From the NCBI GenBank assembly GCA_905234005.1, contig CAJOFW010000098.1:1284-8230 (forward strand): a DNA stretch of 6,947 nt. Reading direction: 5' to 3'. Each line of letters starts with the position of its first letter. Position 1 is the first letter of the stretch. The stretch comes from an uncultured Oscillospiraceae bacterium (lineage in GTDB: Bacteria > Bacillota > Clostridia > Oscillospirales > Oscillospiraceae). Below, piece by piece: positions 1 to 5,690 of the stretch. The position numbers and the translations under genes are program-made. Below the pieces are notes generated by a model, which was given only the letters and a program-made list of their open reading frames with translations, did not search any database and was not told the origin of the DNA.

Positions 1-55
1 GTTCATGTGTTTTTCGCCCTGTGTTCATGCTTTTGTCATAACTGTGCCGTATGAT
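1..55 (+). promoter_or_regulatory. Putative activator-dependent promoter with 11-bp direct repeats, upstream of the HtrA-like gene
   Basis: Seen: four successive 11-base units (1-11, 12-22, 23-33, 34-44) carry TTCAT, TTCGC, TTCAT and GTCAT at the same phase (2-6, 13-17, 24-28, 35-39). GTTCATG occurs exactly at 1-7 and 23-29. A -10-like TATGAT lies at 50-55, 10 bases after the last core, and no -35 stands at normal spacing from it. Known: OmpR/PhoB-family response regulators bind direct repeats of about 11 bp that replace the -35 element. Inferred: the HtrA-like gene is switched on by such a regulator. The window starts inside or just before the array, so more repeats may lie upstream. Confidence 0.45.
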
Positions 56-90
56 AGGCTTGCAAGAGAAATGATTCCGGGGATGAACGC

Positions 91-1470
91 ATGGCCTATC
101 ATCATGACAACGACATAACCGGACGGGAGGACGACGACGCCTCCCTCTATCACGACGCCTACTACCGTGAGGCAGCCGGCCCCGGCGAGCCGTATTACGG
201 CTACCGGCCCGCGCAGTACAACGCCCGTGTGTCCGCGCCGCCGCGTGAGGCTTCGACGCCTCGCGGCGGCCGCCGCCGCGGCGTGTTTCCGCTGCTCATC
301 ACGTTAGTGGGCGTCATCGCGGCGCTTTGCGCCGCGGGGCTGCTGCTGTATTTTCGCGGTGAGGCCGACGCGGCGGACGACGCCGGGGACGGCGACAACG
401 ACGAGCTGTTCGCGCTTTTTGCCAGCACCGCCGCGGCGGACGAGAGCGCCCTCCCCATCCTGCTCGAGACCGCCGACGGACGGGAGCCGATGACCGCGTC
501 GGAGTTATTCGACGCGGCCTGTGATTTCTCGGTCGGCGTGATCGTGGCGGACGAGGCCCGCAGCGGCTTTGGCCGTCAGGGGGCCCTGGCCGTGACCGGC
601 TGCGGCGTCGTGCTCAGCGAGGACGGCTACATCCTCACCAACTACCACCTCGTCCGGGGCGCGTATGAGCTTGGCGTGACCGTCCGCGTCGTCACGGCCG
701 GGGACGCGGAGTATGAGGCCGCGATCGTCGGCGTGGATATGGACAGCGATCTCGCCGTCCTGTACGCCGAGGGGATTGCGGACGTGGAGACCGCGCCGCT
801 CGGCAACTCGAACGAGCTTGCCGTCGGGCAGGACATCTACACCCTCGCAACCCGGACGGGCGCGCTGCTCGGCGTCATACCGGGCGTCGTCTCCGCGCTC
901 GACCGCAGCGTGCAGACGTTCAGCGGCGCGGTCGTGAGCATGTTCCAGATCGACGCCTCCGCCGATTCGGAGGCCGGCAGCCCCGTACTGAACGACCGCG
1001 GTCAGGTCGTCGGCATCATGACCATGCAGTATACCCAAACCGGACTTGACGGGCTGGGCTTCGCGATTCCGATCTGCGACGCGTGCGACATCGCAAGCGA
1101 TCTCGTCGAATACGGCTGCGTGACCGGGCGGGCGTACCTCGGTCTGTCGACCATGGACGTATCGCCGGGGGCGGCGCGGTTCTACGGGCTTGTGCCGGGC
1201 GTGTACGTCTACGCGGTCGAGGCCGGGAGCAGCGCCGAGAGCGCCGGCCTGCAGGTCGGCGACGTGATCACCGCCATAGACGGCGAGTTCATCACCTCCG
1301 TCATCGACCTGACCGCCGCCATCCGCCGCTACAGCGCCGGTGATACCGCCGAGCTGTCCATCGTCCGCGGCGACACGGCCATGACCGCGTGGGTCGTCTT
1401 CGACGAGGCCCGGCCCGATCCCGGCGAGAGCCTCCGAGGCGTACGCCCGGGCCTGGTTCTGTATTGGTGA
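91..1470 (+). CDS. Membrane-anchored HtrA/DegP-like protein with PDZ domain; catalytic Ser replaced by Ala (probable pseudoprotease)
   Basis: 459 residues. Residues 1-63 are a Tyr/Asp-rich, probably cytoplasmic tail ending in a basic patch (RGGRRR). Residues 65-88 form one membrane segment, then comes an acidic linker, a trypsin-like S1C domain (about 140-345) and one PDZ domain (about 349-437), all probably outside the membrane. This is the usual layout of Gram-positive HtrA envelope quality-control proteases. The His site (TNYHLV, His186) and Asp site (DSDLAVL, Asp220) are present. The GNSGGP nucleophile loop reads SEAGSP, one residue shorter than usual, with Ala295 (codon GCC, 973-975) where serine should be. 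Flanking landmarks FQIDAS and GFAIPI align well, so the loss is not a frame error. The protein may bind misfolded substrates or regulate other HtrA proteins rather than cut; that role is inference. The ATG at 91 follows GGGGA (79-83) at 7 bases. It stands alone and converges with rplA. Confidence 0.9.
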   Translation: MAYHHDNDITGREDDDASLYHDAYYREAAGPGEPYYGYRPAQYNARVSAPPREASTPRGGRRRGVFPLLITLVGVIAALCAAGLLLYFRGEADAADDAGDGDNDELFALFASTAAADESALPILLETADGREPMTASELFDAACDFSVGVIVADEARSGFGRQGALAVTGCGVVLSEDGYILTNYHLVRGAYELGVTVRVVTAGDAEYEAAIVGVDMDSDLAVLYAEGIADVETAPLGNSNELAVGQDIYTLATRTGALLGVIPGVVSALDRSVQTFSGAVVSMFQIDASADSEAGSPVLNDRGQVVGIMTMQYTQTGLDGLGFAIPICDACDIASDLVEYGCVTGRAYLGLSTMDVSPGAARFYGLVPGVYVYAVEAGSSAESAGLQVGDVITAIDGEFITSVIDLTAAIRRYSAGDTAELSIVRGDTAMTAWVVFDEARPDPGESLRGVRPGLVLYW

Positions 1471-1509
1471 TACTGTTTTCTGAAGGATAAGGCAAAGGAC
1501 AATAACAAT

Positions 1510-1546
1510 CCAGCCGCCGTCGGGTGCGTGACCTGACGGCGGCTGG
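1510..1546. terminator. GC-rich hairpin, probable bidirectional terminator between convergent genes
   Basis: CCAGCCGCCGTC (1510-1521) pairs perfectly with GACGGCGGCTGG (1535-1546). The stem extends inward by one G-U and three Watson-Crick pairs to 16 bp with a 5-base loop (1526-1530). On the plus strand it is followed by an A/T-rich run (ATATTGTATATATT) rather than a clean T tract, and on the minus strand by GATTGTTATTGTCC. It lies 39 bases after the HtrA-like stop codon and also downstream of the rplA end, so it can serve both transcripts. The imperfect T tracts are the main doubt. Confidence 0.7.
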
Positions 1547-1594
1547 ATATTGTATATATTGGATTCGTTTTTTCGGGTGAAATTGAACCAATCC

Positions 1595-1626
1595 CTGATT
1601 CAACGAGTTCCTTCGTTACCGGGCGC
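1595..1626. repeat. Intergenic repeat, copy 1 of 2
   Basis: 32 bases that align without gaps to 5765-5796, with 23 identities by hand count. The last part (1613-1626, TCGTTACCGGGCGC) is an exact 14-base match. Both copies lie in non-coding DNA between convergent genes, in the same orientation on the plus strand. This suggests a dispersed intergenic element or a conserved 3'-end structure; its function is unknown. Confidence 0.45.
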
Positions 1627-1675
1627 CAAACCATGGAAGCGCAGCCGTTTCGAAGCGAATACAGAGTTCTTTTTG

Positions 1676-1701
1676 ATTCTTTTTCTTTCAAGAAAAAGAA
1701 T
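1676..1701. repeat. A/T inverted repeat touching the rplA stop codon
   Basis: ATTCTTTTTCTT (1676-1687) and AAGAAAAAGAAT (1690-1701) are perfect 12-base complements around a 2-base centre. The right arm ends in the first base of the stop codon complement of rplA (1701-1703). In the rplA mRNA this would be a hairpin starting at the stop codon. It has no T tract on the far side, so it may be a 3'-end stabiliser or part of a repeat element rather than a classic terminator. The adjacent TTCTTTTT run occurs twice in tandem. Confidence 0.5.
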
Positions 1702-2393
1702 TACAGGCTCTTCTGGGCGTTGACCTTGATGCCGGGGCCCATGGTGGACGCGGTGACGCAGGTACGGATGTACTGGCCCTTCGCGGCGGCGGGCTTGGCC
1801 TTGATGATCGCGCCGATCAGGGCTTCGTAGTTCTCCTGCAGCTTCTGCGCGCCGAAGCTGACCTTGCCGATGGGGCAGTGGATGATGTTCGTCTTGTCGA
1901 GACGGTACTCGATCTTACCGGCCTTGACCTCGTTGATGGCCTGGGTGAGGTTCGGGGTGACCGTGCCGGCCTTCGGGGACGGCATGAGACCCTTCGGGCC
2001 GAGAACCTTACCGAGACGGCCGACCGTGCCCATCATATCGGGCGTGGCGATGACGACGTCGAAATCGAACCAGTTCTCGGTCTGGATCTTCTGGACAAGC
2101 TCCTGCCCGCCGGCGTAATCGGCGCCGGCCGCGAGGGCCTCCTCCTCACGCTCCGGCTTGCAGAACACGAGGACGGTACGGGTCTTGCCGGTGCCGTGGG
2201 GCAGCACGATCGCGCCGCGAACCTGCTGGTCGGCGTGACGGCCGTCGACGCCGAGCTTCACGTGCAGCTCAACGGTCTCGTCGAACTTTGCGCGGCTGGC
2301 CTTGCAGACGAGGTCGAACGCGTCGGCGGGGTCGTATACGGTCTGTTTATCGATGAGCTTTTCGCTCTCTTTGTAATTTTTGCCTCTGAACAT
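1701..2393 (-). CDS. rplA: 50S ribosomal protein L1
   Basis: 230 residues, a normal length for bacterial L1. L1 forms the mobile stalk of the large ribosomal subunit near the E site, takes part in release of deacylated tRNA, and in many bacteria represses translation of its own operon. Domain I is residues 1-67 plus 161-230, and domain II about 68-160. The family signature is clear at 117-146, with GRLGKVLGPKGLMP and SPKAGTVT. The RNA-binding face shows KFDETVELHVKLG (36-48) and STMGPGIKV (216-224). The ATG at 2393-2391 follows GGGAGGA at about 9-10 bases on the minus strand. It is the last gene of the rpmG-secE-nusG-rplK-rplA run. It is not followed by rplJ-rplL, which usually come next, but by a hairpin region and a convergent gene. 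Confidence 0.98.
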   Translation of the reverse strand: MFRGKNYKESEKLIDKQTVYDPADAFDLVCKASRAKFDETVELHVKLGVDGRHADQQVRGAIVLPHGTGKTRTVLVFCKPEREEEALAAGADYAGGQELVQKIQTENWFDFDVVIATPDMMGTVGRLGKVLGPKGLMPSPKAGTVTPNLTQAINEVKAGKIEYRLDKTNIIHCPIGKVSFGAQKLQENYEALIGAIIKAKPAAAKGQYIRTCVTASTMGPGIKVNAQKSL

Positions 2394-2413
2394 TTAGATG
2401 ATTCCTCCCATAG

Positions 2414-2444
2414 ATGTGGTTTGGCGGAAGTTTTCCTCCCACAT
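2414..2444 (-). promoter_or_regulatory. Candidate L1-binding hairpin in the rplK-rplA spacer
   Basis: In the minus-strand RNA, ATGTGG and CCACAT form an outer 6-bp stem (2439-2444 with 2414-2419). GGAA and TTCC form an inner 4-bp stem with loop AAC. The two stems are separated by an asymmetric internal loop of GA on one side and GCCAAA on the other. The strand GTGGGAGG matches the sequence I remember from the L1-binding helix of 23S rRNA (GGUGGGAGG), which also pairs through an asymmetric loop. The hairpin ends about 20 bases before the rplA start codon, just upstream of its ribosome binding site. L1 translational feedback is established in E. coli and archaea; its use at this site is inference. 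Confidence 0.5.
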
Positions 2445-2494
2445 AAAAAGGACGACGTCAGGAATGTGCAAGATATTTTTGAACAGTTCCTTAT

Positions 2495-2920
2495 TCAGTC
2501 GCCGACGAGAACGCCCATGCTCCGGCAGGTGCCGGCGATCATGCTCATGGCAGACTCGATGCTGGTGCAGTTGAGATCGGGCATTTTCTGCTCGGCGATC
2601 TTCTGAAGGTCGGCCTTCGAGATGGTCGCGACCTTATCGCGCTGGGGAACGCCGGAGGCCGTCTCGATGCCGCACGCCTTCTTGATGAGAAGCGCCGCGG
2701 GGGGTGTCTTGGTGATGAAGGTGAAGCTGCGGTCGGCGTAGACCGTGATGACGACGGGGATCATCATGCCCATGTCGTTCTTTGTGCGCTCGTTGAAGTC
2801 CTTCGTGAACTGGCCGATGTTGATGCCGTACTGGCCGAGCGCCGGGCCGACGGGGGGCGCCGGCGTGGCCTTGCCCGCCGGAACCTGGAATCTTACGTAT
2901 CCAACGACTTTCTGTGACAT
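2495..2920 (-). CDS. rplK: 50S ribosomal protein L11
   Basis: 141 residues, the normal full length. L11 sits with 23S rRNA helices 43-44 at the base of the L7/L12 stalk, in the GTPase-associated centre, where elongation factors act and where thiopeptide antibiotics bind. The N-terminal domain carries the proline-rich family signature PAGKATPAPPVGPALGQ (14-30). ITVYADRSFTFITKTPPAA (58-76) leads into the rRNA-binding C-terminal domain (about 75-141). The ATG at 2920-2918 has AGGAG (2930-2934) at 9 bases on the minus strand. It lies 43 bases after nusG, with a small hairpin in the gap, and 101 bases before rplA. The ordering nusG-rplK-rplA is conserved across bacteria. Confidence 0.98.
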   Translation of the reverse strand: MSQKVVGYVRFQVPAGKATPAPPVGPALGQYGINIGQFTKDFNERTKNDMGMMIPVVITVYADRSFTFITKTPPAALLIKKACGIETASGVPQRDKVATISKADLQKIAEQKMPDLNCTSIESAMSMIAGTCRSMGVLVGD

Positions 2921-2939
2921 AGTATCATTCTCCTATAAC

Positions 2940-2953
2940 CCTCTCAAAAGAGG
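2940..2953 (-). other. Small hairpin in the nusG-rplK spacer
   Basis: CCTCT and AGAGG form a perfect 5-bp stem with a 4-base loop between the nusG stop codon and the rplK ribosome binding site. It is too short and lacks a T tract, so termination is unlikely. It could limit access to the rplK start or stabilise the mRNA. It lacks the GGGAGG core seen in the hairpin before rplA. Confidence 0.3.
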
Positions 2954-2963
2954 CAATCAAATA

Positions 2964-3491
2964 TCAATCTTCCGAAACCGCTTCGATCTGATCCAGTTCG
3001 AGATCGACCGGCGTCTCGCGTCCGAACATGGACACGACAACGCGTACGCGATCCTTGTCCGGGTCAAGCTCCTCGATCGTACCGAGGAAGCCCTCCAGCG
3101 GGCCGTCTGTGACCTTGACGGTGTCGCCGACGGAAAACGGCACGACGATTTCGCGGCGCTCCATACCCAGCTCCAGCACCTCCGCCTCTGTCAGCGGGAC
3201 GGGCTTGCCGTCCATCGAGACAAAGCCGGTGGAGCCTCTGGCGTTGCGCACAAGGTGCCAGCTCTCGTCGGTCAGGATCATCTTCACGAGCACGTAGCCG
3301 GGGAAGATCTTGCGTTCGTAGGTCTTGTCGCCCTTGTCCGTGCGTTCGGTCACGGTTTCGACGGGGATTCTGACCTCCAGGATCAGATCCTCCATGCGCC
3401 GGTTTTCCGCCGCCTTCAGGATGGAGGCGGAGACGGTGTTTTCATACCCGGAATAGGTATGGACAACATACCATTTCGCGCTGTCTGCCAT
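2964..3491 (-). CDS. nusG: Transcription elongation and termination factor NusG
   Basis: 175 residues, typical for the family. NusG binds the RNA polymerase clamp through its NGN domain and contacts Rho or ribosomal protein S10 through its KOW domain, coupling transcription with translation, pausing or termination. The NGN domain runs about 5-110, opening with WYVVHTYSGYE (7-17) and with FPGYVLV (63-69) and NARGSTGFV (83-91). The KOW motif is about 120-150, with VGDTVKVTDGPLEGFLGTIE. The ATG at 3491-3489 lies 2 bases after the secE stop codon, and I see no Shine-Dalgarno sequence before it. NusG is therefore probably made by ribosomes finishing SecE. No insert or truncation is seen. Confidence 0.97.
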   Translation of the reverse strand: MADSAKWYVVHTYSGYENTVSASILKAAENRRMEDLILEVRIPVETVTERTDKGDKTYERKIFPGYVLVKMILTDESWHLVRNARGSTGFVSMDGKPVPLTEAEVLELGMERREIVVPFSVGDTVKVTDGPLEGFLGTIEELDPDKDRVRVVVSMFGRETPVDLELDQIEAVSED

Positions 3492-3493
3492 TG

Positions 3494-3769
3494 TTATGCG
3501 AAGATGTTGATGAGCGCCTTGACGACCGCCTGCGCGGCGCTGTCAAAGCCCCAGAGCACGATCGCGCAGACCACGATCATGGCAATCGCGACGACGGAGC
3601 TTTTCGCTGTCTGCTTCGGCGTCGGCCAGACGACCTTCTTCAGCTCGCTCTTCATGTCGCGGAACCATTTTTTCACGCGCTCGATGAAGCTGAGCTTCTC
3701 GTCGCTCTTCTTGACGGCTACCTTGGCTGTCGCGGGGGCGGCGGCGGCGTTTTTCTTTTCCTCTGCCAT
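3494..3769 (-). CDS. secE: Preprotein translocase subunit SecE
   Basis: 91 residues with a single membrane segment (about 57-75), the short Gram-positive form rather than the three-segment E. coli form. SecE clamps the two halves of the SecY channel and is needed for Sec-dependent export. The N-terminal 25 residues are Lys/Ala-rich and low in complexity. The family signature is an amphipathic helix followed by SELKKVVWPTPKQT (41-54). The ATG at 3769-3767 follows AAGGAGGGG (3778-3786) at 8 bases. That site overlaps the rpmG stop codon (TAAGGAGGGG), tying the two genes together. nusG starts 2 bases after its stop. Confidence 0.95.
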   Translation of the reverse strand: MAEEKKNAAAAPATAKVAVKKSDEKLSFIERVKKWFRDMKSELKKVVWPTPKQTAKSSVVAIAMIVVCAIVLWGFDSAAQAVVKALINIFA

Positions 3770-3784
3770 GTGGTTCGCCCCTCC

Positions 3785-3946
3785 TTATTTCGTTTCGTTG
3801 TGCACCGTGTGCTTGCGGCAGAACGGGCAGTACTTCTTCAGCTCAAGCTTGTCCGTGGTGTTTTTCTTGTTCTTGAAGGTATTGTAGTTCCTCTGCTTGC
3901 ACTCGCTGCAGCGTAGCGTGACCTTGATTCTAGCGTCAGCTGCCAT
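3785..3946 (-). CDS. rpmG: 50S ribosomal protein L33, zinc-ribbon form
   Basis: 53 residues, a normal L33 length. L33 is a small protein of the large subunit near the tRNA E site. The zinc-ribbon cysteines are present as two CxxC pairs: Cys13/Cys16 (CSEC) and Cys40/Cys43 (CPFC). This is the zinc-binding form, not the zinc-free paralogue that some Bacillota use under zinc starvation. The reading frame stays open upstream to 4048, but the ATG at 3946-3944 is the right start. It gives the family N-terminus (MAADARIKVTLRCSEC) and is preceded by AAGGAGGTG (3956-3964) at about 9-10 bases, which an upstream start would place inside the gene. It is the first gene of the operon and ends 15 bases before secE. 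Confidence 0.96.
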   Translation of the reverse strand: MAADARIKVTLRCSECKQRNYNTFKNKKNTTDKLELKKYCPFCRKHTVHNETK

Positions 3947-4019
3947 TTTGTTCGGCACCTCCTTATAAAATTGCCTCCCTGTTCCGGCCATAACGGGTTC
4001 TCCCGCCCGGACGGCAGGT

Positions 4020-4048
4020 AATATGTATGCTACCACAACCGGCGTCAA
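4020..4048 (-). promoter_or_regulatory. Promoter of the rpmG-secE-nusG-rplK-rplA operon
   Basis: On the minus strand, TTGACG (4043-4048) and CATATT (4020-4025) are separated by 17 bases, an acceptable sigma-A-type promoter. TACATA at 15 bases is an alternative -10. Transcription would start near 4013, giving a leader of about 66 bases before the rpmG start. The first part of that leader (4002-4018) can fold as GGCGGG pairing with CCTGCC. Confidence 0.55.
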
Positions 4049-4065
4049 ATTGCAATAGGCAATTT
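4047..4065. promoter_or_regulatory. 19-bp inverted repeat overlapping the rpmG -35
   Basis: AAATTGC-AATAG-GCAATTT is a perfect 7-base inverted repeat with a 5-base centre. It begins within the rpmG -35 hexamer (4043-4048) and runs upstream of it. A dimeric regulator could bind here, or the A/T-rich sequence could act as an UP element and be symmetric by chance. Confidence 0.35.
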
Positions 4066-4095
4066 ACAATAAATCCACGCGACCGCCCGCAAACC

Positions 4096-4110
4096 CGCCC
4101 GTGACGGGCG
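4096..4110. repeat. GC-rich palindrome between the divergent promoters
   Basis: CGCCCGT-G-ACGGGCG is a perfect 7-base inverted repeat around one base. It lies upstream of both divergent promoters, outside either predicted transcript, so it is not an obvious RNA hairpin. It may be a protein-binding site or a remnant of a terminator; the function is unknown. Confidence 0.3.
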
Positions 4111-4135
4111 AAGGATTCGTCTTCCCGGTCAGAAC

Positions 4136-4168
4136 GCGCTTGACAAGCGCCCGGCGGAATTATACAAT
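4136..4168 (+). promoter_or_regulatory. proS promoter with a palindrome over its -35
   Basis: TTGACA (4140-4145, a perfect -35) and TACAAT (4163-4168) are 17 bases apart, the best promoter in the window. The start of transcription is expected near 4175, giving a leader of about 85 bases before proS. The -35 lies inside a perfect palindrome, GCGCTT-GAC-AAGCGC (4136-4150), a likely place for a repressor to block polymerase. A second TATAAT at 4225-4230 lacks a recognisable -35. The leader contains a small hairpin (CAGC/GCTG, 4193-4204) and two copies of GCGTGCGC (4176-4183, 4195-4202), but no T-box consensus. Confidence 0.65.
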
Positions 4169-4259
4169 ATGATACGCGTGCGCCGCCATGTTCAGCGTGC
4201 GCTGCCCGATATCTCTGACCGCATTATAATACTTATATATAAAGTTGAGGACACTATCT

Positions 4260-5690
4260 ATGGCAAAGGACAAGCAGGTCGAACAGATCACCTCCATGGA
4301 GGAGAATTTCGCCCAGTGGTACACGGACGTGTGCACGAAGGCGGAGCTTGTGGACTATTCCGGCGTCAAGGGGCTGTTCATCCTCCGACCCTACGGCTAT
4401 GCCATCTGGGAGAACATCATGAACGTGCTCGACGCGAAGTTCAAGCAGACCGGACACGAGAACGTGTCCATGCCGCTGCTCATCCCGGAGTCGCTGCTTC
4501 AGCGGGAGAAGGATCACGTCGAGGGCTTCGCGCCCGAGTGCGCCTGGGTCACGCTGGGCGGCTCCGAGGAGCTGGAGGAGAAGCTCTGCGTCCGTCCGAC
4601 GAGCGAGACGCTGTTCTGCGACCACTGGAGCCATGTGCTCCACTCGTGGCGCGACCTCCCGATGAAATACAACCAGTGGTGCAGCGTGCTCCGCTGGGAG
4701 AAGACGACGCGTCCGTTCCTGCGCGGCCGTGAATTCCTCTGGCAGGAGGGTCACACCCTCCACGCGACCGAGGAGGAGGCCCGGGAGGAGACGCTGCAGA
4801 TGCTCGAAATCTACGCGGACTGCCTCGAGAACTACCTCGCCATGCCCGTCATCCGCGGCAACAAGACCGAGAAGGAAAAATTCGCCGGCGCGGTCAACAC
4901 CTACACGGTCGAGTGCATGATGCACGACCACAAGGCGCTGCAGTCCGGCACGAGCCACTATTTCGGCGACGGCTTTGCCCGTGCGTTCGACATCACGTTC
5001 CAGGACAAGACGAACAAGGCCGCGTATCCCCACCAGACGAGCTGGGGCCTGTCCACCCGCGTCATCGGCGGTCTCATCATGACGCACGGCGACGACAACG
5101 GACTCGTCGTCCCGCCCCGCATCGCGCCGATTCAGGTCATCGTGCTGCCCATCGCCGCGCACAAGCCCGGCGTCACCGAGGCGGCGGAGGAGATCGTCAG
5201 CCGGCTGCAAGCCGCCGGCGTCCGCGTCAGGGGCGACTTCACGGACAACAGCCCCGGCTGGAAGTTTGCCCAGTATGAGATGAAGGGCGTGCCCCTGCGC
5301 ATTGAGATCGGCCCGAAGGATCTCGAGAAGGGCCAGTTCGTCGCCGCCCGCCGTGACAACGGCGAGAAGGCGTTCCTGCCGCTCGCGGAGCTGGAGACCG
5401 CCGTCGCGAGGCTTCTCGACGAGGTGCACAATGGCCTGTACAACAAGGCGAAGCAGAACCTCGAGAGCCACACCTGGCCCGTGACCAGCGTGGAGGAGGC
5501 AAAGGAGAAGGGCCAGGACGGCTTTGTGAAGATGATGTGGTGCGGCGACCTCGCCTGCGAGACACGCATGAAGGAGGAGGCCGGCCTCTCGAGCCGCTGC
5601 ATCCCCTACGACCAGGAAAAAATCGGCGAGACCTGCCCCTGCTGCGGCAAGCCCGCCAAGCACATGGTCATCTGGGGCGTGGCGTACTGA
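4260..5690 (+). CDS. proS: Proline-tRNA ligase, short type without the bacterial editing insert
   Basis: 476 residues. It charges tRNA-Pro with proline using ATP, in the cytoplasm. The length and architecture match the archaeal/eukaryote-like ProRS found in many Bacillota, not the bacterial form of about 570 residues with an editing domain between motifs 2 and 3. Motif 1 is about 42-76, the proline loop is VRPTSET (111-117), motif 2 is RWEKTTRPFLRGREF (145-159), and motif 3 is GLSTRVIGGLIMTHGD (263-278). The anticodon-binding domain is about 289-390. The C-terminal zinc domain (about 400-476) has Cys428, Cys433, Cys459 and Cys462 and ends in the conserved tyrosine. The ATG at 4260 is preferred over TTG at 4245 because GAGG (4247-4250) lies 9 bases before it. 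It is transcribed alone, divergent from rpmG. Lacking the editing insert, it may rely on separate proteins to clear Ala-tRNA-Pro; none is visible here. Confidence 0.97.
   Translation: MAKDKQVEQITSMEENFAQWYTDVCTKAELVDYSGVKGLFILRPYGYAIWENIMNVLDAKFKQTGHENVSMPLLIPESLLQREKDHVEGFAPECAWVTLGGSEELEEKLCVRPTSETLFCDHWSHVLHSWRDLPMKYNQWCSVLRWEKTTRPFLRGREFLWQEGHTLHATEEEAREETLQMLEIYADCLENYLAMPVIRGNKTEKEKFAGAVNTYTVECMMHDHKALQSGTSHYFGDGFARAFDITFQDKTNKAAYPHQTSWGLSTRVIGGLIMTHGDDNGLVVPPRIAPIQVIVLPIAAHKPGVTEAAEEIVSRLQAAGVRVRGDFTDNSPGWKFAQYEMKGVPLRIEIGPKDLEKGQFVAARRDNGEKAFLPLAELETAVARLLDEVHNGLYNKAKQNLESHTWPVTSVEEAKEKGQDGFVKMMWCGDLACETRMKEEAGLSSRCIPYDQEKIGETCPCCGKPAKHMVIWGVAY

Noticed and set aside
505..1038. 177-codon minus-strand frame inside the HtrA-like gene
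   Set aside because: It is antisense to a convincing protease-fold domain and lacks any motif or ribosome binding site.
1878..2606. 242-codon plus-strand open frame opposite rplA and the rplK end
   Set aside because: It is antisense to conserved ribosomal genes, has no family motif, and spans a spacer with a good rplA ribosome binding site on the other strand.
2745..3887. 380-codon plus-strand open frame opposite rplK, nusG, secE and rpmG
   Set aside because: It crosses four conserved minus-strand genes and their spacers, and its product is unlike any known family. It is a composition artefact.
3947..4048. Longer rpmG reading frame starting at 4048
   Set aside because: The extra N-terminus would be encoded by the promoter and ribosome binding site, and the 53-residue product already matches L33 end to end.
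4225..4230. Perfect TATAAT as main proS promoter
   Set aside because: No -35 or extended -10 stands at the right distance, while TTGACA-17-TACAAT at 4140-4168 is far better. It could still be a minor start.
4175..4259. T-box riboswitch before proS
   Set aside because: The leader is only about 85 bases and has no T-box sequence or terminator/antiterminator pair.
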